Below are positions 56,432 to 64,000 of a stretch of DNA of 64,000 nucleotides, piece by piece (the first letter of the stretch is position 1; the number at the start of each line of letters is the position of its first letter). Source of the DNA: Lewinella sp. LCG006 (GTDB lineage Bacteria; Bacteroidota; Bacteroidia; Chitinophagales; Saprospiraceae). Location of the stretch: contig NZ_CP160680.1 of assembly GCF_040784935.1 (NCBI RefSeq), positions 4,000,501 through 4,064,500 of the forward strand. Direction: 5' to 3'. The translations under genes were made by a program, and so were the position numbers. Below the pieces are notes generated by a model. It did no database searches, was not told where the DNA came from, and saw only the letters and a program-made list of their open reading frames with translations.

Positions 56432-57394
56432 CTAATCTTCGTCGATAATGGCATCATCGATGATTTCATCACCATCACCATCTATATCGTCAAAGCCAGC
56501 GGCTTTGCCACTGCGCTTGCTGGCTTCGTGATCGGGGTTGGTGCCGATGGTGATGTCTTTACCACCTTTATTGTGGTAATCTCCTTGCGCAAAACGTTCT
56601 GCGCGGGCAAAGAAGTCATCCTTGCCATCAAGTAAAGTCTCTTTAGTGTTTTTTACGGCATTGTCTGCACGTTCCTGTGCCTGCCGAGCTAGCTCTTCGG
56701 CTCTCTGCTGAGCATCTTGCAGGCTTTCCCGGTCAGCAGCATCCTGGGCGCGCTCTACCATGTCGGCGGCTTTGTTGGCCAAATCTCCTCCCAGCTCTTT
56801 GGCTTTACCAAAAATTTTACTGCCCACCTCCAATACTTTTTCTCCGACATCTTCCGACAGGTCCATTACCTTTTTGCCTGCTTCTCCGGCAGCATCCAAG
56901 GCTTTCGCGCCAGCTTTCGCAGCGGCATCTAAGGCCTGGTCGCCAGCTTGTGCCATCGCACTGGGGGCTTTGGGCGGGTCAGCTACATCATCTTCAAAGT
57001 CGATTGGCCCAGTCGCTGCTCGCGGAGCAACGGGTGCTTCGGCATTGAAATCCAAGGTGTCATCTTCTGTTTCAGGTTCTTTATCAGCAAGCCAGTTTTC
57101 GGCTTTTGATTTCAATTCACGACCTTTTTCCATGGCGTGTTGGGTCTCCTCCCATACGCGGTCGGTTACGTCATGAAGGGTCTCCTTGGCTTTCGCTCTG
57201 GCTTCAGCGGTGTTCTCCAGGATTTCTTCGCTGAGTTCGCTGGCTTTATGGCTAGCTTTCTCGTAGAGTTCACTTCCTTTTTCGGACAACTCTTCGCCTG
57301 CTTCTTTGGCCGCTTCAGCTGCTTTGTCAGCTGCTGATTTAGCAATGGCCTTAGCACCAAAGAAGATGCGCTTCAAATCATCTTTCAAGCTCAT
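56432..57394 (-). CDS. LEA-like/apolipoprotein-like helical repeat protein
   Basis: 320 residues, no signal or membrane helix, very rich in Ala, Glu and Lys. Long amphipathic repeats of about 11 residues (KAIAKSAADKAAEAAKEAGEE, LSEKGSELYEKASHKASELSE, DLANKAADMVERAQDAADRE) resemble group 3 late-embryogenesis-abundant proteins; an acidic linker lies at about 106-140, and the tail ends FDDIDGDGDEIIDDAIIDED. LEA-like proteins protect enzymes or membranes during desiccation or salt stress; that role here is inference from composition. Confidence 0.75.
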   Translation of the reverse strand: MSLKDDLKRIFFGAKAIAKSAADKAAEAAKEAGEELSEKGSELYEKASHKASELSEEILENTAEARAKAKETLHDVTDRVWEETQHAMEKGRELKSKAENWLADKEPETEDDTLDFNAEAPVAPRAATGPIDFEDDVADPPKAPSAMAQAGDQALDAAAKAGAKALDAAGEAGKKVMDLSEDVGEKVLEVGSKIFGKAKELGGDLANKAADMVERAQDAADRESLQDAQQRAEELARQAQERADNAVKNTKETLLDGKDDFFARAERFAQGDYHNKGGKDITIGTNPDHEASKRSGKAAGFDDIDGDGDEIIDDAIIDED

Positions 57395-57631
57395 AAGGTG
57401 AAAATTTAGATTAGTTCAGGTAACAAGATAGCGATTTTTTCAGGGCAGGGCAGGTATGGAGCGAAAACTTCAAAAAAAATTAAACTTGGATTACCTCTCT
57501 AAATACCACTTGGAATTCGGTAAAATATTCACTTTCAGATAGGCATTCTTGGGCAATCATAAAGCACCATATTTTGTACCCTCAAAAAGAGTTCATAGCG
57601 AAAGCCTTTAAAGTAAAAAAGTAATAAAAAT

Positions 57632-57663
57632 TTTGCAACTGATATTAAACAACTGTAATTTTG
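57632..57663 (+). promoter_or_regulatory. Promoter of the small membrane protein gene
   Basis: TTTG (57632-57635), a 20-base spacer and TAATTTTG (57656-57663), an exact TAnnTTTG, with the gene starting 80 bases further on. The rest of the 348-base gap from 57395 is AT-rich and holds nothing else I can identify. Confidence 0.7.
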
Positions 57664-57742
57664 CAATGTTATTTGGATGATACCCATGAATATTTAAAAA
57701 CATTTGGAACAAACACTGTTCTAATCTAATTGAATAACGATC

Positions 57743-57934
57743 ATGCTACAGCGATTAAGTAACCCCAAATCCGTTTTTGCGTGGTGGATGGTCTTAGGGC
57801 TTCTTTTAGGACTTTATTTTGCCCAACTCATCGGCAGTTTCACCGTTGGTTTACCCATGGGAATTGTACTGAGTTTGCTGGTAGGCAAAGCCACCTATCG
57901 CATTAGTCGCGGCCTCACGCGGTCAATGCGATAA
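57743..57934 (+). CDS. Small two-helix membrane protein
   Basis: 63 residues. Two hydrophobic helices (about 11-31 WWMVLGLLLGLYFAQLIG and 33-50 TVGLPMGIVLSLLVGKA), a positively charged C-terminus (YRISRGLTRSMR). A complete promoter stands upstream, which supports it as a real gene. Function unknown; no family recognised. Confidence 0.6.
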   Translation: MLQRLSNPKSVFAWWMVLGLLLGLYFAQLIGSFTVGLPMGIVLSLLVGKATYRISRGLTRSMR

Positions 57935-58314
57935 AGAACCGATCAGGAAAGTTTCTTACCGAGTTCTTTCCTGTTTCTATCAGATTTTCCGCCGCCGGAT
58001 GGTGCCTAAGGAACAGCACGAAAATAAAAAGCGATTTTGTTTTTCAAATAGTTGAATAAGCGCTTCATTTAAAGCGTTTTAACTATTTGGAAAACCTGAG
58101 AAAAATCGCAGTTTATTTTCTGCGCAATACTAAGTGCATTATCCGGCGGCTTTTTTATGGAGTAATCCCAAGGTCCCTGCGCTTGTTGATGTGGCCTCTC
58201 CAAAAGGGGATATGGGAATCCCTTTGATCTGGTACAAAACTAAGCGCATTCAAAATCAATTCAACGCCGCGTCTCTGAACCCTACAACCCTTACACTTTT
58301 ACACCCTTACACCC
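57935..58314. other. Intergenic region with terminator-like hairpin, long palindrome and microsatellite
   Basis: CAGGAAAG (57944-57951) pairs with CTTTCCTG (57966-57973) just after the small gene stop. A long imperfect palindrome lies at 58031-58109, listed separately. A 12-base direct repeat ACTAAGyGCATT occurs at 58129-58140 and 58239-58250. A GTGTAAGG-type microsatellite covers 58281-58329 and supplies the hutI stop codon. No protein gene is evident. Confidence 0.55.
58031..58109. repeat. 79-bp nested palindrome
   Basis: GCGATTTT (58031-58038) is inverse to AAAATCGC (58102-58109). Inside it TTTTTCAAATAGTT (58040-58053) matches the inverse of AACTATTTGGAAAA (58081-58094) except for one G-T pair, and CGCTT/AAGCG forms the tip. 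It could form a large cruciform or RNA hairpin, or be a short non-autonomous element. Only one copy is in the window. Confidence 0.75.
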
Positions 58315-58329
58315 TTACACTTTTACCCC
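58281..58329. repeat. TTACACCC/TTACACTT microsatellite at the end of hutI
   Basis: Repeats of CTTACACC and CTTACACTTT lie at 58281-58329. The hutI stop codon (58315-58317 on the minus strand) and the last codons, KGVKV, are encoded by this repeat. Confidence 0.8.
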
Positions 58330-59541
58330 CTTCCTCCAAACCCGCTTCGCGGTTAGCCGCCCTTGTTGGTATAAAATTTCGCGATGATCCTTGGTGGGAA
58401 AGGCTACAATATCGGCCAGGTAAGTAGGGGCCAATACACCCCGATCGGTGAGACCCAGTGCGCGTGCGGCTCTGTGGGTAATGCCAGCAAAGACCTCGGC
58501 GGTGCTCAATTTCTCAAAAGCGGCTAGTATCGAGGCTTGTACTAGCAAGTTCCCTTGTGGAGCGCTTCCCGGGTTCCAGTCGCTCGCGATGGCCATGGCG
58601 CAGCCTGCGTCCAGCAAACGTCGGGCTGGAGCCCAGGGACAACCCAGTCCAATGGTTGCTCCTGGCAACACCACGGGAATGGTCGTACTTTGAGCCAATC
58701 GCTCTATTTCGGTGGCGTCTGATACCTCCAAGTGGTCCACACTGAGCGCTTCTACGGCTACCGCTACTTCCGAACCACCGGTTGTAAACTGGTCACCATG
58801 TACGGTGATTGCAAAACCTTCGGCTTTTAGTGCGCGTAGGTAGCCCAAGGCTTGGGAGGTCGTAAAAGCACTTTGCTCAATAAAAATGTCAAATCGCTTC
58901 GCCAAACCTTCTGCCTTGATAAGGGGCACAAGATCGCGGAGAATGGTCTGCAAATATTCATCGGCTGTGCCATCAAAATCCCGAGGCAGCATGTGTGCGG
59001 CCAAGCAGGTAGCGATCACGTCGGCTTGGTGGACTTGTCCAGCGTCCTGAATGGCGCGTAGTTGTTTCAACTCTTCTTTGACTGAAAGGCCATAGCCACT
59101 CTTTACCTCTACGGTAGTGATACCCTGTTGCAAGAGGTAATCCAGGCGTTCCAGGGTCAAGTTGGTGAGTTGTTCCTTGCTGGCGGCGCGTGTATGCTGT
59201 ACCGTGCTCCATATACCGCCGCCAGCTTTGGCTATCTCCAGATACGAAACGCCGGCATTTCGTGCGGCAAAGTCCATGGCCCTACTCCCTCCGTAACAGA
59301 TGTGGGTATGGGCATCCACCAGGCCGGGCATAGCTACCAGGTCTTCCGTGATCTCGTCTACAATGGCATCCGGATGGTCCAGTCGCAATTGGGCAAAAGT
59401 GCCTGTTGCCAATACTTTTCCATCTGCGACCAGCACGCCTCCTTCTGCAATTACCTCCATCTGGTCATCACGAATCGCTCCCCTTTCAGGAAGGTTATCC
59501 AAAGGTAAAAGCTGACGAAAAGGGCCGATTAACGTAGGCAT
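58315..59541 (-). CDS. hutI: Imidazolonepropionase
   Basis: 408 residues, cytoplasmic amidohydrolase. Metal motif GLVDAHTHICYGGSR, LQQGITTVEVKSGYGL, AHMLPRDFDG, FAITVHGDQF, SVDHLEVSD and ASDWNPGSAP all match HutI. It hydrolyses imidazolone propionate to formiminoglutamate, the third step of histidine breakdown. It follows hutU on the same strand after a 303-base gap, so it may have separate expression or be split from the operon by an inserted repeat. Its stop is contributed by a microsatellite. Confidence 0.95.
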   Translation of the reverse strand: MPTLIGPFRQLLPLDNLPERGAIRDDQMEVIAEGGVLVADGKVLATGTFAQLRLDHPDAIVDEITEDLVAMPGLVDAHTHICYGGSRAMDFAARNAGVSYLEIAKAGGGIWSTVQHTRAASKEQLTNLTLERLDYLLQQGITTVEVKSGYGLSVKEELKQLRAIQDAGQVHQADVIATCLAAHMLPRDFDGTADEYLQTILRDLVPLIKAEGLAKRFDIFIEQSAFTTSQALGYLRALKAEGFAITVHGDQFTTGGSEVAVAVEALSVDHLEVSDATEIERLAQSTTIPVVLPGATIGLGCPWAPARRLLDAGCAMAIASDWNPGSAPQGNLLVQASILAAFEKLSTAEVFAGITHRAARALGLTDRGVLAPTYLADIVAFPTKDHREILYQQGRLTAKRVWRKGVKV

Positions 59542-59844
59542 AATGTAAATTGTGATTGATATTCGACCCTGTCCGACTAGCCAGCGGGCTCCTCTAAGGT
59601 CGTATTAATTCTGAAAAAATTGTTCTACCGTTTTATGACTTCTCGAGGCCAAGATGCTCCTTTTCTGATCTTGTGCTCTCGCTGCCCCAATCGTACCAGT
59701 GCGATCATACGATTAGGTCGCCTTGCTCCACAAGTCGGAAGTGGTAGATGGGAATTCGGAATTTTTAAAACGCACCCCGCACCCAAAAAGGTGTAAAAGA
59801 CGGAAAAGTGTAAGTGTAAAGGTTGGCCCATCAACCATCAACCA
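59542..59844. other. Gap between hutU and hutI with hairpins and heptamer repeat
   Basis: Holds hairpins AAGAT/ATCTT (59651-59672) and AATCGTA/TACGATT (59689-59695 with 59708-59714), GTGTAA-type short repeats near 59795-59815, and part of a CCATCAA heptamer array. A minus-strand open frame across it is arginine-rich and starts within the repeats, so I do not call it a gene. The region may be a dispersed intergenic element separating two hut genes. Confidence 0.45.
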
Positions 59845-59862
59845 TCAACCATCAACCATCAA
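59828..59862. repeat. Five CCATCAA heptamers at the end of hutU
   Basis: Five perfect tandem copies of CCATCAA. The hutU stop codon (59845-59847 on the minus strand) is in the third copy, and the last residues LMVDG are encoded by the repeat. Confidence 0.92.
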
Positions 59863-61878
59863 CCCCTCCAACAACTCATCATCTACCAATTGAGCAAGGG
59901 TGACTTTCAGGCCTGGCGTCCTTTCCATCTCTCGCTGGATCGCTTGGATGGAACCTTCGTTTCTAGCCCAGCTTCGACGAGCGATGCCGTTGTTTACATC
60001 AAAAAACAGCATCCGCTGTAAGCGCACGGCGGCTGCATCGGAACCATCCAGTAGCATCCCGAAACCCCCATTGATCACCTCGCCCCAACCTACGCCACCA
60101 CCATTGTGAATGGATACCCAGGTGGCACCCCGGAAGCTGTCACCAATGACGTTGTGAATGGCCATGTCGGCGGTGAATTTACTGCCGTCGTAGATGTTAC
60201 TGGTTTCCCGATAAGGGGAGTCAGTGCCGCTCACATCGTGGTGGTCACGTCCCAGCACCACGGGGCCGCTAAGCTCACCATTGGCGATCGCCTCGTTGAA
60301 GGCCAACGCTATCTTGGCTCTCCCTTCCGCATCAGCGTAAAGAATCCGGGCCTGAGAGCCTACCACCAACTTATTGGTTTTGGCATTTTTTATCCAGTGG
60401 ATATTATCTGCCAACTGCTGTTGAATTTCTGCGGGAGCAGTCGTTTTTATTTCTTCCAGCACCCTTGCAGCGATGGCATCCGTAAGGTCGAGGTCTTTTG
60501 CATTACCGGATGCACAGACCCAACGGAAAGGCCCGAATCCGTAATCAAAACACATGGGGCCCAAAATGTCCTGAACGTAGGAAGGGTACTTGAAGTCGAT
60601 TCCGTTTTCAGCCATTACCTCGGCACCAGCACGGGAAGCCTCAAGCAGGAAGGCATTGCCATAATCAAAAAAGTAAGTTCCCCGGGCAGTATGTTGATTG
60701 ACGGCTGTGGCATGCCGCCGCAGGGTTTCTTTAACGGCTACTTCAAAAGCTTCGGGGTCGTTGCGCATCAGCTCGTTGGCTTCTTCAAAGCTGTAACCCA
60801 AGGGGTAGTATCCTCCCGACCAGGGGTTGTGCAGCGAAGTCTGATCAGAGCCTAGCTGGATATGGATGTTCTCCGTGTAGAACCGTTCCCAAACCTCAAC
60901 CACATTGCCAATGTAGGCAAAGGAAACCGTTGCTTTTTCAGCTTGAGCGGTTTTTACTTGCCGCACCAGTTCGTCTATGTCATCAATCAACACATCTACC
61001 CAACCTTGCTCATGGCGCTTGGTAGCGGCTTTGGGGTTGACTTCTGCGCAGATGGTGATGCAGCCCACGATGTTACCCGCCTTAGGTTGAGCGCCACTCA
61101 TGCCTCCGAGGCCAGCCGTCAGGAAAATGTGGCCATGCGGAGTGGCTCCTGCGGGAAGGGTTTTTCTAAAAGCATTCATCACCGTGATGGTCGTACCGTG
61201 TACAATTCCCTGTGGGCCGATGTACATGTAAGAGCCAGCGGTCATCTGTCCGTACTGGGTGACACCCAGTGCATTGTAACGTTCCCAATCATCGGGTTTA
61301 GAATAGTTGGGAATCATCATGCCGTTGGTGACCACTACACGGGGAGCTTCTGGATGAGAAGGGAAGAGACCCATGGGGTGGCCCGAGTACATGTGCAGGG
61401 TTTGGTCGTCCGTCATTTGAGCGAGGTACTGCATGGTGAGCAGGTACTGGGCCCAGTTTTGGAAGACAGCACCGTTGCCGCCGTAGGTGATCAACTCATT
61501 GGGGTGCTGCGCCACGGCGGGATCCAGATTGTTTTGGATCATCAGCATGATTGCTGCAGCTTGCTGAGATTTTGCGGGGTATTCGGCTATCGGGCGGGCA
61601 TACATTTTGTAATCCGGACGGAAGCGGTACATGTAAATACGGCCATATTCTTTCAATTCTTCTGCAAACTCAGGTGCCAAGGTAGCGTGCCAGTCTACGG
61701 GAAAGTAACGCAGGGCATTACGAATAGCGAGTTTTTTCTCTTCTGCACTTAGGATATCCTTACGCTTTGGGGCTCGATTGGCATTTGCCGGGTAAGGCTT
61801 AGGTGCGGGCAATTCAGCAGGAATTCCTGATAAAATCTGTTGTTGAAAGTTTACGGAAGTAGCTAGCATGAGCTTCAA
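59845..61878 (-). CDS. hutU: Urocanate hydratase, long form
   Basis: 677 residues. HutU motifs run throughout: LITYGGNGAVFQNWAQYLLT (NAD site), HMYSGHPMGLFPS, GLGGMSGAQPKAG, GVTQYGQMTAGSYMYIGPQG, FDYGFGPFRWVCASG, GRDHHDVSGTDSPYRETSNI and WVSIHNGGGVGWGEVINGGF. It converts urocanate to imidazolone propionate with NAD as bound electrophile. The length matches the ~676-residue eukaryote-like form rather than the ~555-residue common bacterial one. It starts eight bases after hutH ends. Confidence 0.95.
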   Translation of the reverse strand: MKLMLATSVNFQQQILSGIPAELPAPKPYPANANRAPKRKDILSAEEKKLAIRNALRYFPVDWHATLAPEFAEELKEYGRIYMYRFRPDYKMYARPIAEYPAKSQQAAAIMLMIQNNLDPAVAQHPNELITYGGNGAVFQNWAQYLLTMQYLAQMTDDQTLHMYSGHPMGLFPSHPEAPRVVVTNGMMIPNYSKPDDWERYNALGVTQYGQMTAGSYMYIGPQGIVHGTTITVMNAFRKTLPAGATPHGHIFLTAGLGGMSGAQPKAGNIVGCITICAEVNPKAATKRHEQGWVDVLIDDIDELVRQVKTAQAEKATVSFAYIGNVVEVWERFYTENIHIQLGSDQTSLHNPWSGGYYPLGYSFEEANELMRNDPEAFEVAVKETLRRHATAVNQHTARGTYFFDYGNAFLLEASRAGAEVMAENGIDFKYPSYVQDILGPMCFDYGFGPFRWVCASGNAKDLDLTDAIAARVLEEIKTTAPAEIQQQLADNIHWIKNAKTNKLVVGSQARILYADAEGRAKIALAFNEAIANGELSGPVVLGRDHHDVSGTDSPYRETSNIYDGSKFTADMAIHNVIGDSFRGATWVSIHNGGGVGWGEVINGGFGMLLDGSDAAAVRLQRMLFFDVNNGIARRSWARNEGSIQAIQREMERTPGLKVTLAQLVDDELLEGLMVDG

Positions 61879-61886
61879 ATTAGGGT

Positions 61887-63437
61887 TTAAAATTCTTCTA
61901 AAAGCGAGGTATAAGTAAAGGTACTTGCCGAGTGATAAGGAGCTGTTGCGGCCAGTAAATCGCCGCGTTGTAAAATACCTATTGCTGCTTCGATGTCTTT
62001 GGCAAAGATACGGTCTTCGGTCGCAAAAGGGATTTGCTGGCGGATCGTAGCGTGGGCAGCTTCCAGCACCGGGCTGGAAGTAAGTGGTCGTTGGAAATCC
62101 ATGGCCTGTGCTGCACAGAGCATCTCTACCGCCAGAATTTTTTCCACATTACCACAAACTTGTAAGGCCTTGCGGGCGCTGATAGAGCCCATACTCACGT
62201 GGTCTTCTTGTCCCAGCGAGGTGGGAATACTGTCCGCGCTGGCGGGGAAGCAAAGCGTTTTGTTCTCGCTGGCCAGTGCTGCACTGGTATATTGGACGAT
62301 CATAAAGCCAGAATTGACACCCGTTTCGGCCAACAAGAGTTTGGGAACTCCTGGCGATTTTCCTTCCAGCGAAAGGTAGGAGCGGCGATCAGAAATGTTA
62401 CCCAATTCCGACAAGGCAAGGCAGGCATAATCCAAGGGGAGAGCCAGCGGCTGCCCGTGAAAATTGCCTCCACTGATAACTTCCTCTTCTGAAAAAACAA
62501 TGGGGTTGTCGGTGACCGCATTGATTTCCACCTCCACGGCTTCCTTGAGGTGCAACCACGCTTGTCGCGAAGCACCGTGAACTTGCGGCACACAGCGTAG
62601 CGAGTAGGGGTCTTGCACGCGGTCGCAGTTTTTGTGGTCGTCCATGATCGCCGAATCACGCAGGAAGTTGTCCATCCGCTGGGCTACATGTATTGTGCCG
62701 GGGTAGGGGCGTACCTGGTGCAGCTTGGGGTTGAAAGGGGAGTTGGAACCTTGCAAGCCTTCTACCATTAAGGCAGCGATCAGATCTGCCTGGGCCAGGC
62801 AATTGTGAAAACGCTCTACCAAAAGCACCGCGTGGGCAGCAATAAACTGGGTGCCATTGATGAGGGCCAGACCCGCTTTAGGGCCTAATACCAGTGCTTC
62901 TTTGTTGTGCTTAGCCAGGATCTCGGCGGTGGGGTAGCGGCTGCCTTGGTAGAACACTTCTCCCTCCCCCAATAAGGGCAAAAAGAGGTGCGACAAAGGC
63001 GCCAGATCACCAGAAGCACCAACAGATCCCTGCTCAGGAACTACGGGGATAATCTCTTCTTCCAATTGCCAAAGCAAGCGATCCAGGACCTCAAGCGCAA
63101 TGCCGGAATAACCTTGAGATAGCGCATGTATTTTTAAAATCAACATAAGCTTTGCTATCTCCTGATCAATCGGATGGCCTACACCGACACTATGGCTGAG
63201 CAGTAGTTTTTTCTGAAGAATAGCAGTATCCTGCTTGGAGATGGTCTGGTTGCAAAGAGGGCCGAATCCGGTGTTGATACCGTAAACGGCCGCTCCTCGT
63301 TCTACAACTTGTTCCACAATGCGTTGAGATGCAGCTACCTGTTGGCGGGTATCTGCTGCAAGTGTTGCGCTGAGTTGCCCGCGTGCGATGGCTAGGGCTT
63401 TGCCGGCAGTTAATACATCTTTTCCGTAGTGAAACAT
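61887..63437 (-). CDS. hutH: Histidine ammonia-lyase
   Basis: 516 residues. The MIO prosthetic group forms from Ala141-Ser142-Gly143 in GSVGASGDLAPLSHL, as in Pseudomonas HutH. Other family blocks are YGINTGFGPLCNQ, LINGTQFIAAHA, GSNSPFNPKLHQVRPYPGT, QDPYSLRCVPQVHG, GNFHGQPLALPLDY and QEDHVSMGSISARKAL. It removes ammonia from histidine to give urocanate and is the first hut gene, 88 bases from the divergent LysR start. Confidence 0.96.
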   Translation of the reverse strand: MFHYGKDVLTAGKALAIARGQLSATLAADTRQQVAASQRIVEQVVERGAAVYGINTGFGPLCNQTISKQDTAILQKKLLLSHSVGVGHPIDQEIAKLMLILKIHALSQGYSGIALEVLDRLLWQLEEEIIPVVPEQGSVGASGDLAPLSHLFLPLLGEGEVFYQGSRYPTAEILAKHNKEALVLGPKAGLALINGTQFIAAHAVLLVERFHNCLAQADLIAALMVEGLQGSNSPFNPKLHQVRPYPGTIHVAQRMDNFLRDSAIMDDHKNCDRVQDPYSLRCVPQVHGASRQAWLHLKEAVEVEINAVTDNPIVFSEEEVISGGNFHGQPLALPLDYACLALSELGNISDRRSYLSLEGKSPGVPKLLLAETGVNSGFMIVQYTSAALASENKTLCFPASADSIPTSLGQEDHVSMGSISARKALQVCGNVEKILAVEMLCAAQAMDFQRPLTSSPVLEAAHATIRQQIPFATEDRIFAKDIEAAIGILQRGDLLAATAPYHSASTFTYTSLLEEF

Positions 63438-63467
63438 AAAAGATTAGGTGGTTTTACAAATTCAGAA

Positions 63468-63498
63468 CAAAATTACCAGTGTTTTTAATAACTTACAA
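63468..63498 (-). promoter_or_regulatory. Promoter of the hutHU operon
   Basis: On the minus strand, TTG (63498-63496), a 20-base spacer and TAATTTTG (63475-63468), an exact TAnnTTTG, about 30 bases before the hutH ATG. Its -33 half overlaps the dyad at 63492-63513. Confidence 0.7.
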
Positions 63499-63513
63499 TT
63501 CAATTTTTGTAAG
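63492..63513. promoter_or_regulatory. Candidate LysR-type operator between hutH and the regulator gene
   Basis: CTTACAA (63492-63498), eight bases, TTGTAAG (63507-63513): a perfect 22-base interrupted dyad containing the T-N11-A spacing sought by LysR-type proteins. It overlaps the hut promoter -33 element and lies 12 bases before the regulator start. Confidence 0.6.
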
Positions 63514-63524
63514 AATCAATAACC

Positions 63525-64000
63525 TTGAGTAATCAAATTGAGCTTCGCCATTTTCGGTATTTCCTTGCTTTGGCGGAGACATTACATTTTCGGAAGGCTG
63601 CGGAGCAACTCTATATCTCTCAGCCGGCACTGAGTAGACAGATCCAGCAGCTAGAGCAGCAGTTGGGGTATCCTTTGTTTGCCAGAAATAATAAACAGGT
63701 AGAACTCACTCCTGCGGGGCGGTTTTTGCAAAGCGAATTGGGCTTGGTACTAAAACAGATCAGCAATTTATTGGGCCAGGCTGGCGAGATCAGCAAAGGT
63801 GTTTTGGGAAGTATACGCATGGGATACGTAGGTTCGGCCATGCAGAACGTCATTCCGGCGTTATTTGGCCAGTTCAAAACCCACTTGCCTGGCATCCAGT
63901 TTTCTTTGCAGGAAATGGACAACAACCAGCAGGTAGAGAGTTTGCTCAGTAGGGAGATTGACCTAGGCTTTGTGCGTTTGCAAAAAGTACCGGCAAGGCT
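63525..64000 (+). CDS. LysR-type transcriptional regulator, C-terminus beyond window
   Basis: An open frame begins at TTG 63525 (M-S-N-Q-I-E-L-R-H-F, no nearby in-frame ATG) and runs to the edge. The N-terminal winged helix-turn-helix is clear: HFRYFLALAETLHFRKAAEQ, LYISQPALSRQIQQLEQQLG, YPLFARNNKQVELTPAG. The start of the effector domain follows (GSIRMGYVGSAMQNVIPALF). It is divergent from hutH with 87 bases between, the usual arrangement of a LysR protein and its target. Control of histidine use is inferred from position. Confidence 0.9.
   Translation, partial: MSNQIELRHFRYFLALAETLHFRKAAEQLYISQPALSRQIQQLEQQLGYPLFARNNKQVELTPAGRFLQSELGLVLKQISNLLGQAGEISKGVLGSIRMGYVGSAMQNVIPALFGQFKTHLPGIQFSLQEMDNNQQVESLLSREIDLGFVRLQKVPAR

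Noticed and set aside
59625-59834. A 69-residue minus-strand protein between hutU and hutI
   Set aside because: It begins in microsatellite sequence and has no protein-like pattern; more likely intergenic repeat.

Overview
The window reads as chromosome of a marine, polysaccharide-degrading member of the Bacteroidota, most like Saprospiraceae/Lewinella relatives. The reasons are SusC/SusD pairs, a hybrid two-component regulator, several secreted proteins with type IX secretion (T9SS) C-terminal sorting domains, Lamin-tail/dockerin-like giant surface proteins, promoters of the TTG(N~20)TAnnTTTG kind, little Shine-Dalgarno signal, and a long-form urocanate hydratase. The genus is inferred, not proven.

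Layout. 1-6617 (minus): N-terminal 2205 codons of a giant secreted multidomain protein, cut by the window edge. 6748-28855: a polysaccharide utilisation locus (PUL) with a lipoprotein formylglycine-generating enzyme (minus) divergent from a hybrid two-component sensor, then SusC, SusD, a GH3 glycosidase, four sulfatases, a GH10 xylanase-family enzyme and a fifth sulfatase. All five sulfatases carry C-x-P-S-R, the substrate motif of the formylglycine enzyme, so the locus looks self-sufficient for attacking a sulfated, probably xylan-like, glycan. 28982-35124: a small helical periplasmic protein, two paralogous repeat-rich T9SS proteins and a beta-helix T9SS protein. 35519-39726: housekeeping genes (APS reductase, sugar-nucleotide epimerase family, bacillithiol deacetylase BshB1, CBS-pair protein) and a GxxExxY nuclease-like gene preceded by an array of CACATAG/CTATGTG palindromic repeats. 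A related array lies inside the PUL at 27059-27170. 39910-42705: a T9SS gene split by an IS630-family insertion whose removal restores the frame exactly. 42882-44953 (minus): beta-helix lipoprotein and SRPBCC protein. 45098-45457: an orphan transcription unit with promoter and strong terminator but no convincing gene, a probable structured RNA. 45591-56267: outer-membrane barrel, T9SS protein and a 2803-residue SpvB/Rhs-repeat giant, the last two translationally coupled. 56432-57934: LEA-like helical protein and a small membrane protein. 58315-63437 (minus): histidine catabolism hutH-hutU-hutI, divergent from the start of a LysR-type regulator (63525 to the edge), with a dyad operator overlapping the hut promoter.

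How it fits together. The PUL sensor is predicted to detect a glycan breakdown product in the periplasm and switch on transport (SusC/D), desulfation (five sulfatases, matured by the formylglycine enzyme) and chain cleavage (GH10, then GH3). The hut genes are predicted to be controlled by the neighbouring LysR protein. The observations that most merit a second look are the GxxExxY/palindrome pairing, the orphan RNA at 45.1-45.5 kb, the exported formylglycine enzyme, and the large Rhs protein with no visible toxin or immunity partner. All family assignments come from reading motifs in the translations; no database search was run.
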